A stretch of 64,000 nt of DNA from Paraspadella gotoi (Eukaryota > Chaetognatha): contig CM119265.1 of the NCBI GenBank assembly GCA_051294375.1, positions 7,760,629 through 7,824,628 of the forward strand, written 5' to 3'. Within the stretch, counting starts at the first letter, position 1, and every line of letters begins with the position of its first letter. A program made the translations under genes and the position numbers. This document shows, piece after piece, positions 1-13,162 of this stretch. Below the pieces are notes generated by a model, which searched no databases, was not told the origin of the DNA, and was given only the letters and a program-made list of their open reading frames with translations.

Positions 1-1314
1 ATTGGGCAAATTAATACTAAAATAGAGAGTTTGATAGAGAGATATACAGTCAATTAGAACATTAACTTGTTTTGTGTTACTTCTGATAATTCTATCACTA
101 TTATCTAAATTATAATAATCATTTTTAGTGTATATATTTTCATCCATTTTATCTCTTTTTTTTAAATAATAATTATTTGAGTTGTGAATAGACTAATTTA
201 TAAATTAGATTAAATTATGCAAATATAAATTTAGAACATCCGGTTTTGGTTTCTTCCTATAAAAAGAACAATCAAAATTTCATTCAAGATTAAAATTTTT
301 TAAATGAGGGAAAAAATATTTTGGAAGTCAAAAATATCATAGGTCGTTACGTGAGTATTATTCAACGACTATGTATGAGTTGTTGTATCATGATAGGGAT
401 CTATAATTTTGGATCATTATTAGTTGGAACGAACAGTAGTTAGCTTTATCATCAGTTTTTTTCTCTTCTGAATAGGGGTAGCCCTCTCAATGGGGTTATG
501 AATGCAAAAATTTAGTATTGGGAACATGCTCAAACAGAAAATTTATGATTTTTAAGTTGTTAACCTTTTCAATGTACAAAAAGATTTTCTTATATTTTTT
601 TATAGAAAGGGAAAGACTTCGGTCCCTACTCATATGTCGTCCGGAAATGAGTTCAGCTCTGCCAGCGGCGGTTCAGCCGGCGGTCCAGCGGCTGTCCAGA
701 CTTTCTCGGTTCTCTCTTTCTTCCCTCCAGTCTCTTCTCTCGTCTCGGTCTTTTTTTCCTTTCAAAGAACTTTTATTATGCGCCATTGTATTCCGCGCTT
801 TTTTCTCAATAGCAAAATCCCAATTGTACATCCGAGATTTTTCGTGGATGATCTTTTCCCTAAAACTTCTGATTGCGCTTTCGTTGGCGGGAAAACGTGT
901 CCAGCCGCTCTCCTCTCTCTCTCGTTCGTCTCTCTCTCTCTCCTCTCTTCTCTCTCTTTTCACTCATGACACGCATTTGTTTGTTTTATTACGCATGAAT
1001 GAGATGACTATTCATGCGCTAGTCGCATCATGAATGACTATCATCATGGCTTGTATCCTTATGTCGCTTTTAAGATTTTTATTTTAATGTTTTGCTTCAG
1101 TTTACCAGCCAGACTGACCGACCAAAAGCGATAATTTCTGTCTTTCCTTCCCAGCGAAATTCGTAGAGGGCGTCTCGATCGGGGACATTCGCAAAAAAGT
1201 CGAAGACAGTCGCGTTGTTCTTTGATTGGAACAAATCGATTCATGCGCCGATACAACCTGCGCCGGGAGACGACGAGGCGGACGTGAAGAAGAGTGTGGG
1301 CGTGGCAGCGGGGC

Positions 1315-1317
<3 letters not shown>

Positions 1318-1396
<79 letters not shown>
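1318..1396. repeat. (GA)n microsatellite
   Basis: Almost pure GA dinucleotide run of about 80 bases with one GG interruption. Confidence 0.95.
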
Positions 1397-1399
<3 letters not shown>

Positions 1400-1667
1400 A
1401 GGTCAATGGCGGAGGCCCCGTCAATGATAAAAGAAATGGGTGGACCTTAAAAAAAGACTTCTGGGAACTGTAACGGAGACCAAATATTTTTAACGTATCT
1501 TATTGTATTTAAAGTTGAATTACAATCACAGTATCACCGAGATGCGAATGTGTAGTAATTATTAGAACGATTGTAACGATATGAGTTTTTTCGTTCAGTT
1601 TAATAGATTAGGTCGAATTAGCTTTCTTCTGAAACATTTGTGTCCCTCTATCTCTATTTTTTTTCTT

Positions 1668-1670
<3 letters not shown>

Positions 1671-1721
<51 letters not shown>

Positions 1722-1757
1722 ATCTCTCTCTCGCTCCTCTCTCTCTCTCTCTCTCTT
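1671..1757. repeat. (CT)n microsatellite
   Basis: CT run of about 90 bases with a few interruptions. A second block of the same kind follows at 1915-2000. Confidence 0.95.
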
Positions 1758-1910
1758 TCTCCCTCCTTTTATCCCGTTGATTTATGTTCGAGTAACGCCC
1801 TGGCTTCACATCGACGGGCGACATCGTCTGTCGCCCGTGTTTTTAATTTTCTTCCACTTTTTTTTGTGTTCCGGCTTTTTTAATGCTTTTTTTTTTTCTT
1901 TAGCAGGGCA

Positions 1911-1914
<4 letters not shown>

Positions 1915-1989
<75 letters not shown>

Positions 1990-2000
1990 GTCTCTCCGTC
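1915..2000. repeat. (CT)n microsatellite
   Basis: CT dinucleotide run of about 85 bases, separated by about 160 bases from the preceding tract. Confidence 0.95.
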
Positions 2001-2499
2001 TCTCATCTCGTCTCTGCTCTCTCTCTTTCACAGATCGACTCTCTCTCCGTTGTCAAAAAGACATTTTTGTTTACGACGCAATAATGCGGATAATCAAGAA
2101 TTCGCGTTTCTCTTTTGGGGACAGACATTGACTCCAACCCGCCGCCATTTTAGACCCACCGCTCTCAGCTTTCCCAATCCCCGATTTCACACCCCAAGCA
2201 ATCGGTGCCCCCTTCCCCATAGAATCTCAACAAAAAAAAATATTCGTAGACAATCTATCCATGTTTTATAATTTCATAATCATCATCGCTTATCCTGTCC
2301 TTTTCCTGTCGATCCCTTACATTCAGTCTTTCTAAATTTTTCTCGTATCCCTTTATTAACCAATCATTTTTCCCGCCACATAGCATCTACCCCCTCGCCA
2401 AATTTTTACCCCCCGACCAATAACTCTCTCCTCCCCATTATATTTATAATCATCCCCCGATAACGACGAAGTCACTCCGTTGCGACTCGGCCATCTTTC

Positions 2500-2545
2500 A
2501 TTGTCGGCTTTGTCGTCGTCTTCGTCGTCTTTGTCCTCATCTTCG

Positions 2546-2576
<31 letters not shown>

Positions 2577-2660
2577 TGCCGTCGTCGTCGACGTCGCCGT
2601 CGTCGTCGCCGTCGACTTGACTGTTATGTTTTTCGTCGTCTTCTTCGTCGGCATCGTCGC
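2500..2660. repeat. (CGT)n trinucleotide block
   Basis: Imperfect CGT/CTT trinucleotides over about 160 bases. The reverse frame reads as poly-Thr, which is a product of the repeat rather than a gene. Similar CGT blocks recur near 38,300, 49,560 and 61,370. Confidence 0.9.
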
Positions 2661-3495
2661 AACCCAGGGTTTTTTATACTCATTTAATAATTTTAATAAT
2701 CAACTATGTACACACTTTTGATAAAATCTCACAATTATTAAGATCTAATATTTTCGCCGAAATATTCGTCATTTAAGAGATTTTTATAATCAGATTGACG
2801 ATCGTTGCCTCGTTGAACTCGATTCGTCACTGAACTTACCCAAGCCTCCCCATCTCATTCATAAAATCCGCTAATCATTTTAACATTAATTTAAATAATA
2901 CACTTTAAAGTCGTCCACATCCACGTTCTCGTCGTCGTCTACATCATCTTCCTTTGGCGACGATTCGCAATCGCGCCGACGTCGCGAATCAATCGATCAA
3001 TCGATCCTCTTCGCCTAAAACACTTTTATTGATCAATCTCCGCTCCTCCCATCGTTGGCCTCTTCCCCCTCCCATAGGTTTGAACTGTGTGGCTCCTCAT
3101 TCCGTTCATTTCGACGAAAGCGAGGCTCCTAGTCGACTCACGTCCGATCGGCGCGCCATCTTTCATCGGGCGAACGAAGATATTTTTTTTTTTTGGAAGG
3201 GTGGACAGCTTTTGGAGTAAGTGAGGGGGAGGCGGGAAGAGGGGGGCGAAGGTGAGGCGAAAGTAAGTAGGGTAAGTGAGGCGATTGCCAAGGCGAAGAC
3301 GACGAATAAAAACCTCGTCACACTCTGCCAGACCTTGACCCCGGGAGCCGAAAGAGACGAGACACTTTATATCGTTCTATCGGGGTCGGTTTCCCCCCCC
3401 TCTCTCTCTCTCCCCTTCTCCCTCCCTCTCTCCTTTCTTTCTCCCTCAAGGAGAAACATATTCTGTTCTTGCGTCAACTGGTTAGTCTAAAAAAT

Positions 3496-3532
<37 letters not shown>

Positions 3533-3785
3533 CGAGAGAGATTGAAGCAATATGCACCTTGATTGATAAGCTTTAAGACTTAAATTAAGTTCGTTTGCTC
3601 TGAAAGCTAATCACAAGTTATGTACGCGTAGTTTTTAAAATTTTCTTACGGTCTTTCATCCAGGAAGATCAATAATTAGTAAAATATAAAATATAAAATA
3701 AAATAAAATATAAAATATAACACAAAAACCTAAAAATACAAACCACTAACCTAACAACTTCATTATTTGATGACGCCCTCTCAGG

Positions 3786-3985
3786 NNNNNNNNNNNNNNN
3801 NNNNNNNNNNNNNNNNNNNNNNNNNNNNNNNNNNNNNNNNNNNNNNNNNNNNNNNNNNNNNNNNNNNNNNNNNNNNNNNNNNNNNNNNNNNNNNNNNNNN
3901 NNNNNNNNNNNNNNNNNNNNNNNNNNNNNNNNNNNNNNNNNNNNNNNNNNNNNNNNNNNNNNNNNNNNNNNNNNNNNNNNNNNNN
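3786..3985. other. Assembly gap (200 N)
   Basis: Run of N directly followed by a CT tract, so the missing sequence is probably a microsatellite. Confidence 0.99.
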
Positions 3986-4096
3986 TCTCTCTCTCTCTCT
4001 CTCGCTTCTCGTTGATACGCGAACTGAATTTAAAAAATCTATTATGAAAGCCGTTAAGGAGCAGGAAGCGGAAGTTGCGGTCGTCGCGAGATGGGA

Positions 4097-4401
4097 NNNN
4101 NNNNNNNNNNNNNNNNNNNNNNNNNNNNNNNNNNNNNNNNNNNNNNNNNNNNNNNNNNNNNNNNNNNNNNNNNNNNNNNNNNNNNNNNNNNNNNNNNNNN
4201 NNNNNNNNNNNNNNNNNNNNNNNNNNNNNNNNNNNNNNNNNNNNNNNNNNNNNNNNNNNNNNNNNNNNNNNNNNNNNNNNNNNNNNNNNNNNNNNNNNNN
4301 NNNNNNNNNNNNNNNNNNNNNNNNNNNNNNNNNNNNNNNNNNNNNNNNNNNNNNNNNNNNNNNNNNNNNNNNNNNNNNNNNNNNNNNNNNNNNNNNNNNN
4401 N
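4097..4401. other. Assembly gap (305 N)
   Basis: Run of N; the right edge begins with an A homopolymer. Confidence 0.99.
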
Positions 4402-5959
4402 AAAAAAAAACTCGATAAGACACATGAAAATCGGACTCGAGTCTCGCAAACGCGTCACGTTTCGTCAAGTTCTGTCATAACGAACGACATCTCTTTCGAT
4501 CGCTAGTGACTATATTCGTGTCATAACAATATCACCACTATGATAGGAAAAATTTTTCCGCCACTTTATATTTAACCAGTTTCTTTCAATTGATAATTTC
4601 GAGTCTATGTCACAAATATCACATCACTGAGAATAAATTCTATCATTACTGCCAATGTCAGTTCTGCCAGTTAGGACCGACTTGGGTTCTTCGCCAAGCC
4701 CCCGGCACGAAGGACCGACATCCGGCTCCTGTCATCGTCGCGTCTCTCTTCTTTGTTTGGAGCCGTTTGGATATAACGCCTCTCTGGAACTTTGGAGGAA
4801 AGTGGGGAATGGGAAGGAAGGGGCGAAGGGTTGGGGGAGAGGACCTTTTTAGAGAGTTTAAGAGTTACGGAACGAACGAAGATCAAAAACCATATAGTTT
4901 TTTCCTACGGTCTAGTTTTTGTCAAAATTAAACAAAATTCAAACTTATAAAACATTAAAAAATATCCGAAAGCTTTTCTCTTCATTGAAAACGTTCTAAA
5001 TCTTGAGTTAAAAGAGTTCATTTTATGGTTGTGAATGATTATCGAGTCTCCCCACTGAGTCAAGAGGCTACCTTCAAGAGATAATACTCTATATTTCACT
5101 TGAGAAGGAAATCTTCCTCACTTCACCCACCCCCCAACATTCCCACCTCCCCAGTCTACTCCAGCGTCTCGTGGTTATCTTATAAATTTCAAAGAAAATT
5201 CGGAATAAATAACCGAGAGTCGTTGAAGTCGGGCGGATCGAATTTGCATTTGAGTGGAAAGAGAATATTTCGATTTTTTTTTCTTACCGTCGAGAAAAAA
5301 AGAAGATGCTTTCGTTGAGATCCTTGTTTGTCTTCATCCGTTTTTTCCTTTTTTTTCCTTTTTAAATCCCACTTTTTCTTTTTCAATCCTTTTTCCATTT
5401 TCGTACAGAAGGAATCATTTATTTTTTAAATTTCATTTTTTTTCCTTTGCATTTAAAATCGCGAACTATAAAAAGGACGACTGGCGGAACTGCGGTAATT
5501 TTTGAAATTCCAGCGCCTAAACAGCTTTGGTCACCTTTAAATATCTCTCTCTACTGACTTTTTGGGTCGCAACCAAGTTGTTCCCGATTCAGCGATAACA
5601 ATTTTTTCACCTCTATCAGGCTATCACCTATCCATAATGTCTAATTCTTTTCCCCTATCTTTTCTGCTCCATCTATCCTAGTTATTTCTTGGCATTCACC
5701 CCTTAAAACTTGACCTTCCCGCTCCTCTCCCCTTCTTTTCCTTTCCTTCGCTCTGCTTTCTCCCTCACCTCCTTACCCCCTTCCCTTCCTTTTCTCCGCC
5801 CTCTCACACCCACCCCTCCGATTTATTCCATTCTTCGCAGTTAATTCCTTCTCCACTCAAATAAATTGCGAAATCACGTTCTTCCCTCGCCGTCGACGAG
5901 TTTCATCCGGGACCCGTAATCACATCATCTCCTTATCTCTCTCTCTCTCTCTCTCTCTC

Positions 5960-6201
5960 NNNNNNNNNNNNNNNNNNNNNNNNNNNNNNNNNNNNNNNNN
6001 NNNNNNNNNNNNNNNNNNNNNNNNNNNNNNNNNNNNNNNNNNNNNNNNNNNNNNNNNNNNNNNNNNNNNNNNNNNNNNNNNNNNNNNNNNNNNNNNNNNN
6101 NNNNNNNNNNNNNNNNNNNNNNNNNNNNNNNNNNNNNNNNNNNNNNNNNNNNNNNNNNNNNNNNNNNNNNNNNNNNNNNNNNNNNNNNNNNNNNNNNNNN
6201 N
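5960..6201. other. Assembly gap (242 N)
   Basis: Run of N whose left edge is a CT tract. Confidence 0.99.
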
Positions 6202-6467
6202 ACTGTATCCTTCCTCGCTCTTTCTTTTTATGGGCGCCTCGGCGACCCCCGAAAGAAAAATAACAAGATCGATGTTTTAGCCAAAAAACCGCGTTGTTTG
6301 CATTCAATGATAAACATTTACAATCACGAAGTTGTTAGTAATCCCGAATCGTAATTGTAAGAAAATTCATAACAAGTATAAAACAAAAGCAAAAACTAAA
6401 AATAAAAAATACTAAAGATGTCAATAAAAAAAGATTACCATATTTACATTTAACTAAATAATAATCA

Positions 6468-7161
6468 TTAGCTGCAAACTCCGGCGACCAGATTTCCGCC
6501 CGCCTTTCGTCTCTTCCCCACCTTCGCCTTCAAGCGACACTCTCCCGTCTTCCCGTCGCGGACAAAGGCGTGGCATCTGTGATCCTCCAAGCATTTGTCG
6601 CGGCACTCCTCGACGGAGATTTCGACGACGTGGGCTGTGCCTCCTTCGTGCTGCTGCTCCTTCCGACGAGCCAGAGTTCGGAGTAACTGCTTCAGTTTCC
6701 TCTCGGCGTCGTGAATGTCGGCTCCCTCGAAATCCACGCCGATCTCGAGAGAGCATCCGCAAGGCGGCGGAGGATTCCACGGCTTGGGGACGCCGCAAAC
6801 GCCGGATATGATCTCGGCGCCGGCGTTGGCTGACTTCCGCTTGATCCGGCCGCGCGTCGACGGCTCGAGACGACACGTGGAGTTGCTGAAGACGAAGGCG
6901 GCGCAGTCGGCGATGCCCTGGCACCTGTCGCGACAGGCGACCGGGTCGACGTCGCCCGTGACCAGGCTGAAGAAATCCTCGTAGTCGACTCCGAGCTCTG
7001 GGATGCAGTCGCTTGATGGCGTCTTGTCACAGACTCCGCCGATGAGGTCGTGATTACCGGTCGCGCTGATTGGGAAAAGGAGAAAGAAAATTTAAACAGG
7101 GGAAAATTTAGTACTGCAAATTTTTTAGAAAGTTTTAGAAAATATTTATTGTGGGCAGGAC

Positions 7162-7192
<31 letters not shown>

Positions 7193-7202
7193 GAGAAGAG
7201 AG

Positions 7203-7234
<32 letters not shown>

Positions 7235-7896
7235 CGAGAGAGAGAGAGAGAATCGTTTCTCGAGTCTATCAGAGAAGGTCGCGTGTGATTAGTTTCCTCA
7301 CTATCTTACAAATTTTCTTTATTATCATTTAATAATCCGATTAATTACTTTCATTTTCAACTTTACCTGACGCTCGAGTCGTTCCTCAACTCGCACATCT
7401 TCGTCGACGAGTCAAAGAAAAAAGCGACGCATCCCTCTTTGCGCCAACACGCGTTACGGCAAGCCACGGGATGATCCTTCACGCCGCGCCAAATCGCCGC
7501 TCCGCCGCTGAAGCTGGCTCCGATGGCGACGGAGCAGGACCCTGGCGGCGGCGGCGGCGAAGGAAGGCGCTGACAGGCGCAGAGACCGGAAACGATTGCG
7601 GCGTCGGCGACTCGACGTCGGCCTTGATTCGATTTGACGTGACATTTCTTGCTGGCGACGTCGTAGACGAAGGCTTGACAGACTGGCATGTTCCGGCAGA
7701 GGGTCTCGCAGTCGCGGGCGTTGTCCCGGATCGGCGCGTGGGCGACAATAGATTCGCCGTCGTAAAGGACGCCGATCTCGATCGGACACTCGTCTACGGG
7801 CCCGGAGACGGCGGCGGGGACGGCCGGAGCGGCGGCGCAGAAGGCGGCGCTTAAAAATAAGGTCGCCCAGACAATCGGTGACTTTAAGATCCTCAT
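6468..7896 (-). CDS. Secreted protein with four PAN/Apple-like modules
   Basis: Two exons, 7896-7367 and 7065-6468, join in phase (GT donor at 7366-7365, AG acceptor at 7067-7066) to give 375 residues ending in TAA. Residues 1 to about 24 form a signal peptide: basic start, hydrophobic core, Ala-rich end. Four modules follow at about 37-107, 121-189, 197-267 and 281-374. Each opens with Cys-x3-Ile/Leu-Gly and a short Tyr/Phe-containing strand, has a C-x3-C ... C-x-A-F core, and closes with a Gly-x-Cys. This is the cysteine layout of PAN/Apple domains, which bind proteins or sugars outside the cell. The exon junction falls inside module 2, so modules do not match exons. The 301-bp intron holds a GA microsatellite. 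The exact subfamily and ligand are unknown; a different small cysteine-rich fold is the main alternative. Confidence 0.8.
7159..7251. repeat. (GA)n microsatellite inside the PAN-gene intron
   Basis: GA run of about 90 bases in the only intron of the PAN/Apple-like gene. On the coding strand it reads (CT)n, some 90 bases from the acceptor. Confidence 0.95.
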
Positions 7897-8105
7897 TTTT
7901 ATGAACTTTTAATTCGGTTTTAATTTTGTTTTAATTTACTCATTTTGAAATTCAGTGAAATCGAAGACATGTAAGTTGTCATCGAAACATTTCCGAACAT
8001 CTTGAACGTTTTGATTTAAATTCTCTTCATTATTAATTCGACGGTTTTATATTTTCGAGAAAAAAAAATCGTTTCGCGTTGACAAATTGAATGAAAAAGT
8101 AAGGA

Positions 8106-8151
8106 TCGTCTCTCGCTCTTCGCTCTCTCTCGCTCTCCTCTCTCTCTCTCG

Positions 8152-8216
<65 letters not shown>

Positions 8217-8252
8217 TCTTCTTTCTCTCTCTCTCTCTCTCACTCTCTCTCG
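8106..8252. repeat. (CT)n microsatellite
   Basis: CT-dominated tract of about 145 bases upstream of the PAN-gene start codon. Confidence 0.95.
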
Positions 8253-9225
8253 TTGGGTGAGTTTTTGGAAAATCGAAATCGGCCAAGACACAAAGTCGGT
8301 CCACTGGTAGAAACGGGATTTTTTATTCTTTTCTTTTTTCGATCCCATTTCTTTTAATTCGATCGTTAAACGACGACGGAGACAAAAAAAAACGGGTTTG
8401 AGCCCAAAGTGGAGCGAAGACCTTGAGTTGGGATCGACTCACGTGTTGGATTTTGGATTGGTGGGAGCGTGTCCGCTTGTCCGCTTGATAAGTAAAAATA
8501 ACAAGTTTGGAGAAAGCTTTAATATTTTCCGCGTGACGTTTTATATAAGATGTAAATGATGTAAGTTTTATGGAATTTAGGAATTAATTAAGGATTAAAA
8601 TATAAGAAGTTCTCACTGAGAGGCTTCGGATTTATTTTTTAAAATTGGCTTTCATTAGAGCGATGGTGTAATTAATCTATTAATTTATTAATCTATTTCA
8701 GAGCTACGTGGATAAACTAAAGCCTATTATCTATAGATCTCACGATCAATTTCACTCGTTCACCAATTTACTCGAACCCAAGATCGCTCAATGAAAGAAT
8801 ATTATGCCACGCCATACTTATTAATGATTATATAAAAGAATTTAACTATTAACTAATCGGGCAAAGAACTACGCATGTCAAATCGGCACGTTTTTTTCAA
8901 ATGATTGATGATATACCGAAAAAGGTTTGAATGACATAAAATAATAATTATAAAACCAGTATAGAAGTTGATCGACTCGGACTGCCGCAAAAAAATTGTA
9001 AAAAGCCGGGAAATTTTGGAATGAAACTCGACTAATTAATTATCATCGATGACTACGATGACAATTCTGACGATTTATTGTATATGCCAACCGTATTCCT
9101 AACGGAAAAACTATCCTTTTAATTAATGCGAGATTTTTCTTATTCCTCCATCCCTTCTCTTTCACGCCTCACGGAATAAAAACAGGTAAGCTTCATTATT
9201 AATTGCACTCATGACGAAAGTCTGA

Positions 9226-9276
9226 ATCATCATCATCATCGTTATCATCATCGTTATCATCATCGTTATCATCACT
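9226..9276. repeat. 12-bp minisatellite
   Basis: Unit CATCATCGTTAT repeated about four times. Confidence 0.9.
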
Positions 9277-9496
9277 CTTTTTTTTTTTCTCGATAATTCG
9301 ATCTCGTCAAAAATTCAAATTCATGTTACTCACCCCGCTTCACGTTGCTTCTGACAACTATAACAACGAAAACAACAGAAACAACAAAGAAAACAAAAAC
9401 AACAACGGAAAAGGAAAACCTTGATAAAAATTCACCTTTTGTTCCATTGTGTCGCCTCTCGACTTTCGATGATAATATGAAATTCAAATTTTTTTT

Positions 9497-10234
9497 NNNN
9501 NNNNNNNNNNNNNNNNNNNNNNNNNNNNNNNNNNNNNNNNNNNNNNNNNNNNNNNNNNNNNNNNNNNNNNNNNNNNNNNNNNNNNNNNNNNNNNNNNNNN
9601 NNNNNNNNNNNNNNNNNNNNNNNNNNNNNNNNNNNNNNNNNNNNNNNNNNNNNNNNNNNNNNNNNNNNNNNNNNNNNNNNNNNNNNNNNNNNNNNNNNNN
9701 NNNNNNNNNNNNNNNNNNNNNNNNNNNNNNNNNNNNNNNNNNNNNNNNNNNNNNNNNNNNNNNNNNNNNNNNNNNNNNNNNNNNNNNNNNNNNNNNNNNN
9801 NNNNNNNNNNNNNNNNNNNNNNNNNNNNNNNNNNNNNNNNNNNNNNNNNNNNNNNNNNNNNNNNNNNNNNNNNNNNNNNNNNNNNNNNNNNNNNNNNNNN
9901 NNNNNNNNNNNNNNNNNNNNNNNNNNNNNNNNNNNNNNNNNNNNNNNNNNNNNNNNNNNNNNNNNNNNNNNNNNNNNNNNNNNNNNNNNNNNNNNNNNNN
10001 NNNNNNNNNNNNNNNNNNNNNNNNNNNNNNNNNNNNNNNNNNNNNNNNNNNNNNNNNNNNNNNNNNNNNNNNNNNNNNNNNNNNNNNNNNNNNNNNNNNN
10101 NNNNNNNNNNNNNNNNNNNNNNNNNNNNNNNNNNNNNNNNNNNNNNNNNNNNNNNNNNNNNNNNNNNNNNNNNNNNNNNNNNNNNNNNNNNNNNNNNNNN
10201 NNNNNNNNNNNNNNNNNNNNNNNNNNNNNNNNNN
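9497..10234. other. Assembly gap (738 N)
   Basis: Run of N ending 21 bases past the stop codon of the neighbouring minus-strand gene. Confidence 0.99.
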
Positions 10235-10255
10235 CCGATTAGCAAGGAATCTTCG

Positions 10256-11481
10256 CTACCCGAACGGATTGTCCGTCATCCGCTTGTAAAGTATCGTGGT
10301 GACGTCCTTGTCCCGGTGACGTCGCGTGGACGAAATGGCGACGACGTCGGCGTCGACCGACTGAAAGTAGGCGTGGTTCCTGGCGGCGCCGACGGGGACG
10401 CGCGGGAGAAGGACGGGATCGCAGGCGGCGTTCTCTTCGGCGTCGAGCATCGCCGCCAAGACGAAAGGCGGGAGGCGTGGCGGAGGATCCGCGGCGGCGA
10501 TGTCAGCGGCGGATGGGCGGAATTGAGCGAAAGGCGGGTAGTCCCCGGAGGCGGCGTCGGCGTCGGCAGCGGAGTCGGAGTCGTCGACGTAACCTTCATG
10601 AATATCTTCCGGTTTGGGGACGCAAAACGACGGCGGATCAGTCGGTGGAAGATCCCGAGGTTCGATATCTTTCGTAGCAGAAGATCGAGACGATGCGGAC
10701 GAGCAACTTGAAGGCCCGATGACGTCGGAGAAACTCGAAGCCGCCTGTTTGGTGGCGCCGACGACTGCTTCGGTGGACGCGGAAGGGTCGTGCCCGAATC
10801 GAGATGCTCGACGAGGTCGTGGGCGGAGACTCGGCGTCGAAGACCGTGATGATGAGACGGAATCCTCGTCGTCGTCCTTTATCTTCGATCTCCGACGCAC
10901 CTCCAACTCCGTCGTGGATCGAGTTCGAAGGAAACACTGGCTGTCGTCGACGACGGAGCGTTTGGGTCTAGGAGCGGCGGCGGTGGCGGTGGCGGTGGCG
11001 GCGGTAGGGGCGGTGGAAGCGTCGAGAACGTCGTCAGCGCTGATGGCCTTTTCTTTCGTGCTGCGGCGACGGCGTCGGAGTTGCTCGTCCACATTAGGGG
11101 ACTAGAAATAAAATTGGAAAGTACAGTAAACATATTAAATCAAATCAAAATTACTTAATAGTTAATACTAATAGCCTAAATGGTTAAAACACAGTTGTAT
11201 TTACCCTTTCTTCACTTCTCCAAGGAACGGCTCCCGGTAGATCACATCCTGCGAGAGGCTCCAATCGCTCTATTGATCCCCCTCGCTCCAACCCATTCGA
11301 TCGCTCCTTCGAATCCAATCTCTCTAGCCGCTCCATCGAGCTCCATCGCTCTAGTCGATCCAACCGCTTGTGAGAATCTTCTTGCTCTAGTTGATCTGAA
11401 AATGTTTCGCTATTTCCCGCGATTTGATCGTCGAAACTTCGCGAATCGAAGGCAAAGTGTTCGTCGTCGTTTTCGTCGTAG

Positions 11482-11514
<33 letters not shown>

Positions 11515-11809
11515 ACGGAAATCCGAAACCGGCCGCTCACTTCGTTTCCGTTTGAGTCTTTCGTTTCTTCCGGCGTCGAAATACGACCAGCGTCGACATC
11601 GTCTTTGACGGCGCTACTTTCCGGTGCCAGCGCAAAGATAGAGAGTGCCGTCTCATCACGGCGCGAAAAACAGGAACGCCATTCGAAGTTGGCGGCGCGC
11701 GGGTGTCGTCGCGCGACGGAGCCGGCGCTATCGTTAGCGGCGCCTTTGCTGTGGTGGGCGCCGTCTGTGGCGTTGTTGTCGTCGTCAGCGTCGCCAACTC
11801 GATTTTCAA
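10256..11809 (-). CDS. Acidic, low-complexity protein, last two exons (partial)
   Basis: Exon 11809-11205 enters in phase 2 and leaves in phase 0 (donor GTAAAT). Exon 11101-10256 begins in phase 0 after TTTCTAG and ends in TAG. Together they encode about 483 residues with no stop, so they are the 3' end of a larger gene; upstream exons were not found. The first exon has a basic patch, a run of eight Asp from a CGT-type repeat, and a charged stretch built from repeated Leu-Glu-Arg-Leu units. The second exon begins with an Arg run and is rich in Ser, Ala and Pro. The last about 40 residues, ending Arg-Met-Thr-Asp-Asn-Pro-Phe-Gly, look more ordered and may be a binding motif. I do not recognise the family. 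Splice phases and codon bias support coding. Confidence 0.65.
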
Positions 11810-11888
11810 CTAAGAAAATATGACGCCTTTTTGCCGAATTTACCGTTCTTTCATGCGAACGTGATGATGAACTGACCCCATTTTGAAA

Positions 11889-11890
<2 letters not shown>

Positions 11891-11985
<95 letters not shown>

Positions 11986-12031
11986 AGAACAGAGACAGAG
12001 GAGAGAAAGAGAGAGAGAGAGAGACAGACAG
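11891..12031. repeat. (GA)n microsatellite
   Basis: GA tract of about 140 bases with short interruptions. Confidence 0.95.
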
Positions 12032-12403
12032 ATGGAGAGAGAGTTTTCGAAACCGCAGGCCGATTTCGTAATTATTCGGTACTTTTTTTAACCCAACTTC
12101 TTGAGCTGAACGAATTCCAAAGTATAATTTTTTAAAACATTTTAATTGAACTTTAAACTATTAAATCGAGCTTCGGGAGTTTGTTATATTTTTTGTTTGT
12201 TTGTTCTTTAATTCTTCGTCAGTTAAATTTTTTTCGACGTTGTTGCCGCTTTCATTTATATTTTTTAAATACAAAATTTTTCCGATAAGTCAACGAAAAT
12301 ATCGATAAAAAAAAAACCAAGATTTAAGATAAGTAATTCCGCCCCTCGATCAAGTCAGTGGACGAAAATCTCGAGTTGGACACGAGCCAAAAAGCTCTAT
12401 TGT

Positions 12404-12441
<38 letters not shown>

Positions 12442-13162
12442 AACAATCTGTGATTTTCTATTGTTGCTGGCCAACAATGAGGTTTCGGGTCTTCCTAAAA
12501 GAATCTCCGGCATCGTGGTCGTCACCCGATGCAAACTGCTTAGTGCTTAGATTTGCTTATGGACACAATCGGTCTCTGCTAGCTTTGCTATACTAGTCAG
12601 AGGTTTTTCTGAAACTTGTTCTCGCCTGACTTTCGATCTTGTAAATCGTGATAAAACTCGACAGTCGAGTCTGATAAGGTTTGATATATTTTTCGTCTTG
12701 GAGCAAAACTTTTTTGGCGAAACCTTTAACAAAGGAATTTTTCGCTTAAGGGGACCCAGTGATCATAACGTTTGGCCCCTTAAACTATGCTGGTTCCATC
12801 TATGCGATTCTTTTTTCTCTGCTCTAACGTGAAACTGGACTCGGAAGTTTTGTTGTAACAATATTTAATCGTTTAATATATTAGTTATTTTTTAACTAGT
12901 ACGTTAAACTCTTCGCCTTCGAACTTAACATTTTTGCGAATTTTATTCATATGCTTCGATCGATGCTCTTTTGTTGATCTTAACGGATGCAAAAAAATCT
13001 TATCAAAAATTGAGCGAACTGAAAAAGGCTTCCAAGTTGATCGGTAAAAAAATTTACTATTTTCTAACCATTTTAAAATAAATTGGTAGTGAGACAAGAC
13101 ACAAAACTTATCGCTTGAATAATTTTTTATTGTCTTTAACGTAGCGAAAATGAAGTTTAATC

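Larger units (their letters stand above)
1..6467. other. Intergenic, repeat-rich, no supported gene
   Basis: AT-rich DNA for the first 600 bases, then long CT/GA tracts, a CGT trinucleotide block and three N gaps. Open frames here are low-complexity translations of the dinucleotide tracts (Ser-Leu or Arg-Glu runs) with no splice context, signal peptide or domain. I see no gene. Confidence 0.6.
7897..10255. other. Intergenic, promoter side of the PAN gene plus a large gap
   Basis: AT-rich DNA with a CT tract (8106-8252), a 12-bp tandem repeat (about 9226-9276) and a 738-base N gap. I see no gene, but an exon could lie in the gap. Confidence 0.6.

Noticed and set aside
673-2006. Several ORFs of 60-170 codons on both strands
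   Set aside because: They are translations of CT/GA tracts and flanks, with Ser-Leu or Arg-Glu runs and no domain or splice support.
2472-2654. Poly-Thr minus-strand ORF
   Set aside because: Frame of a CGT trinucleotide repeat.
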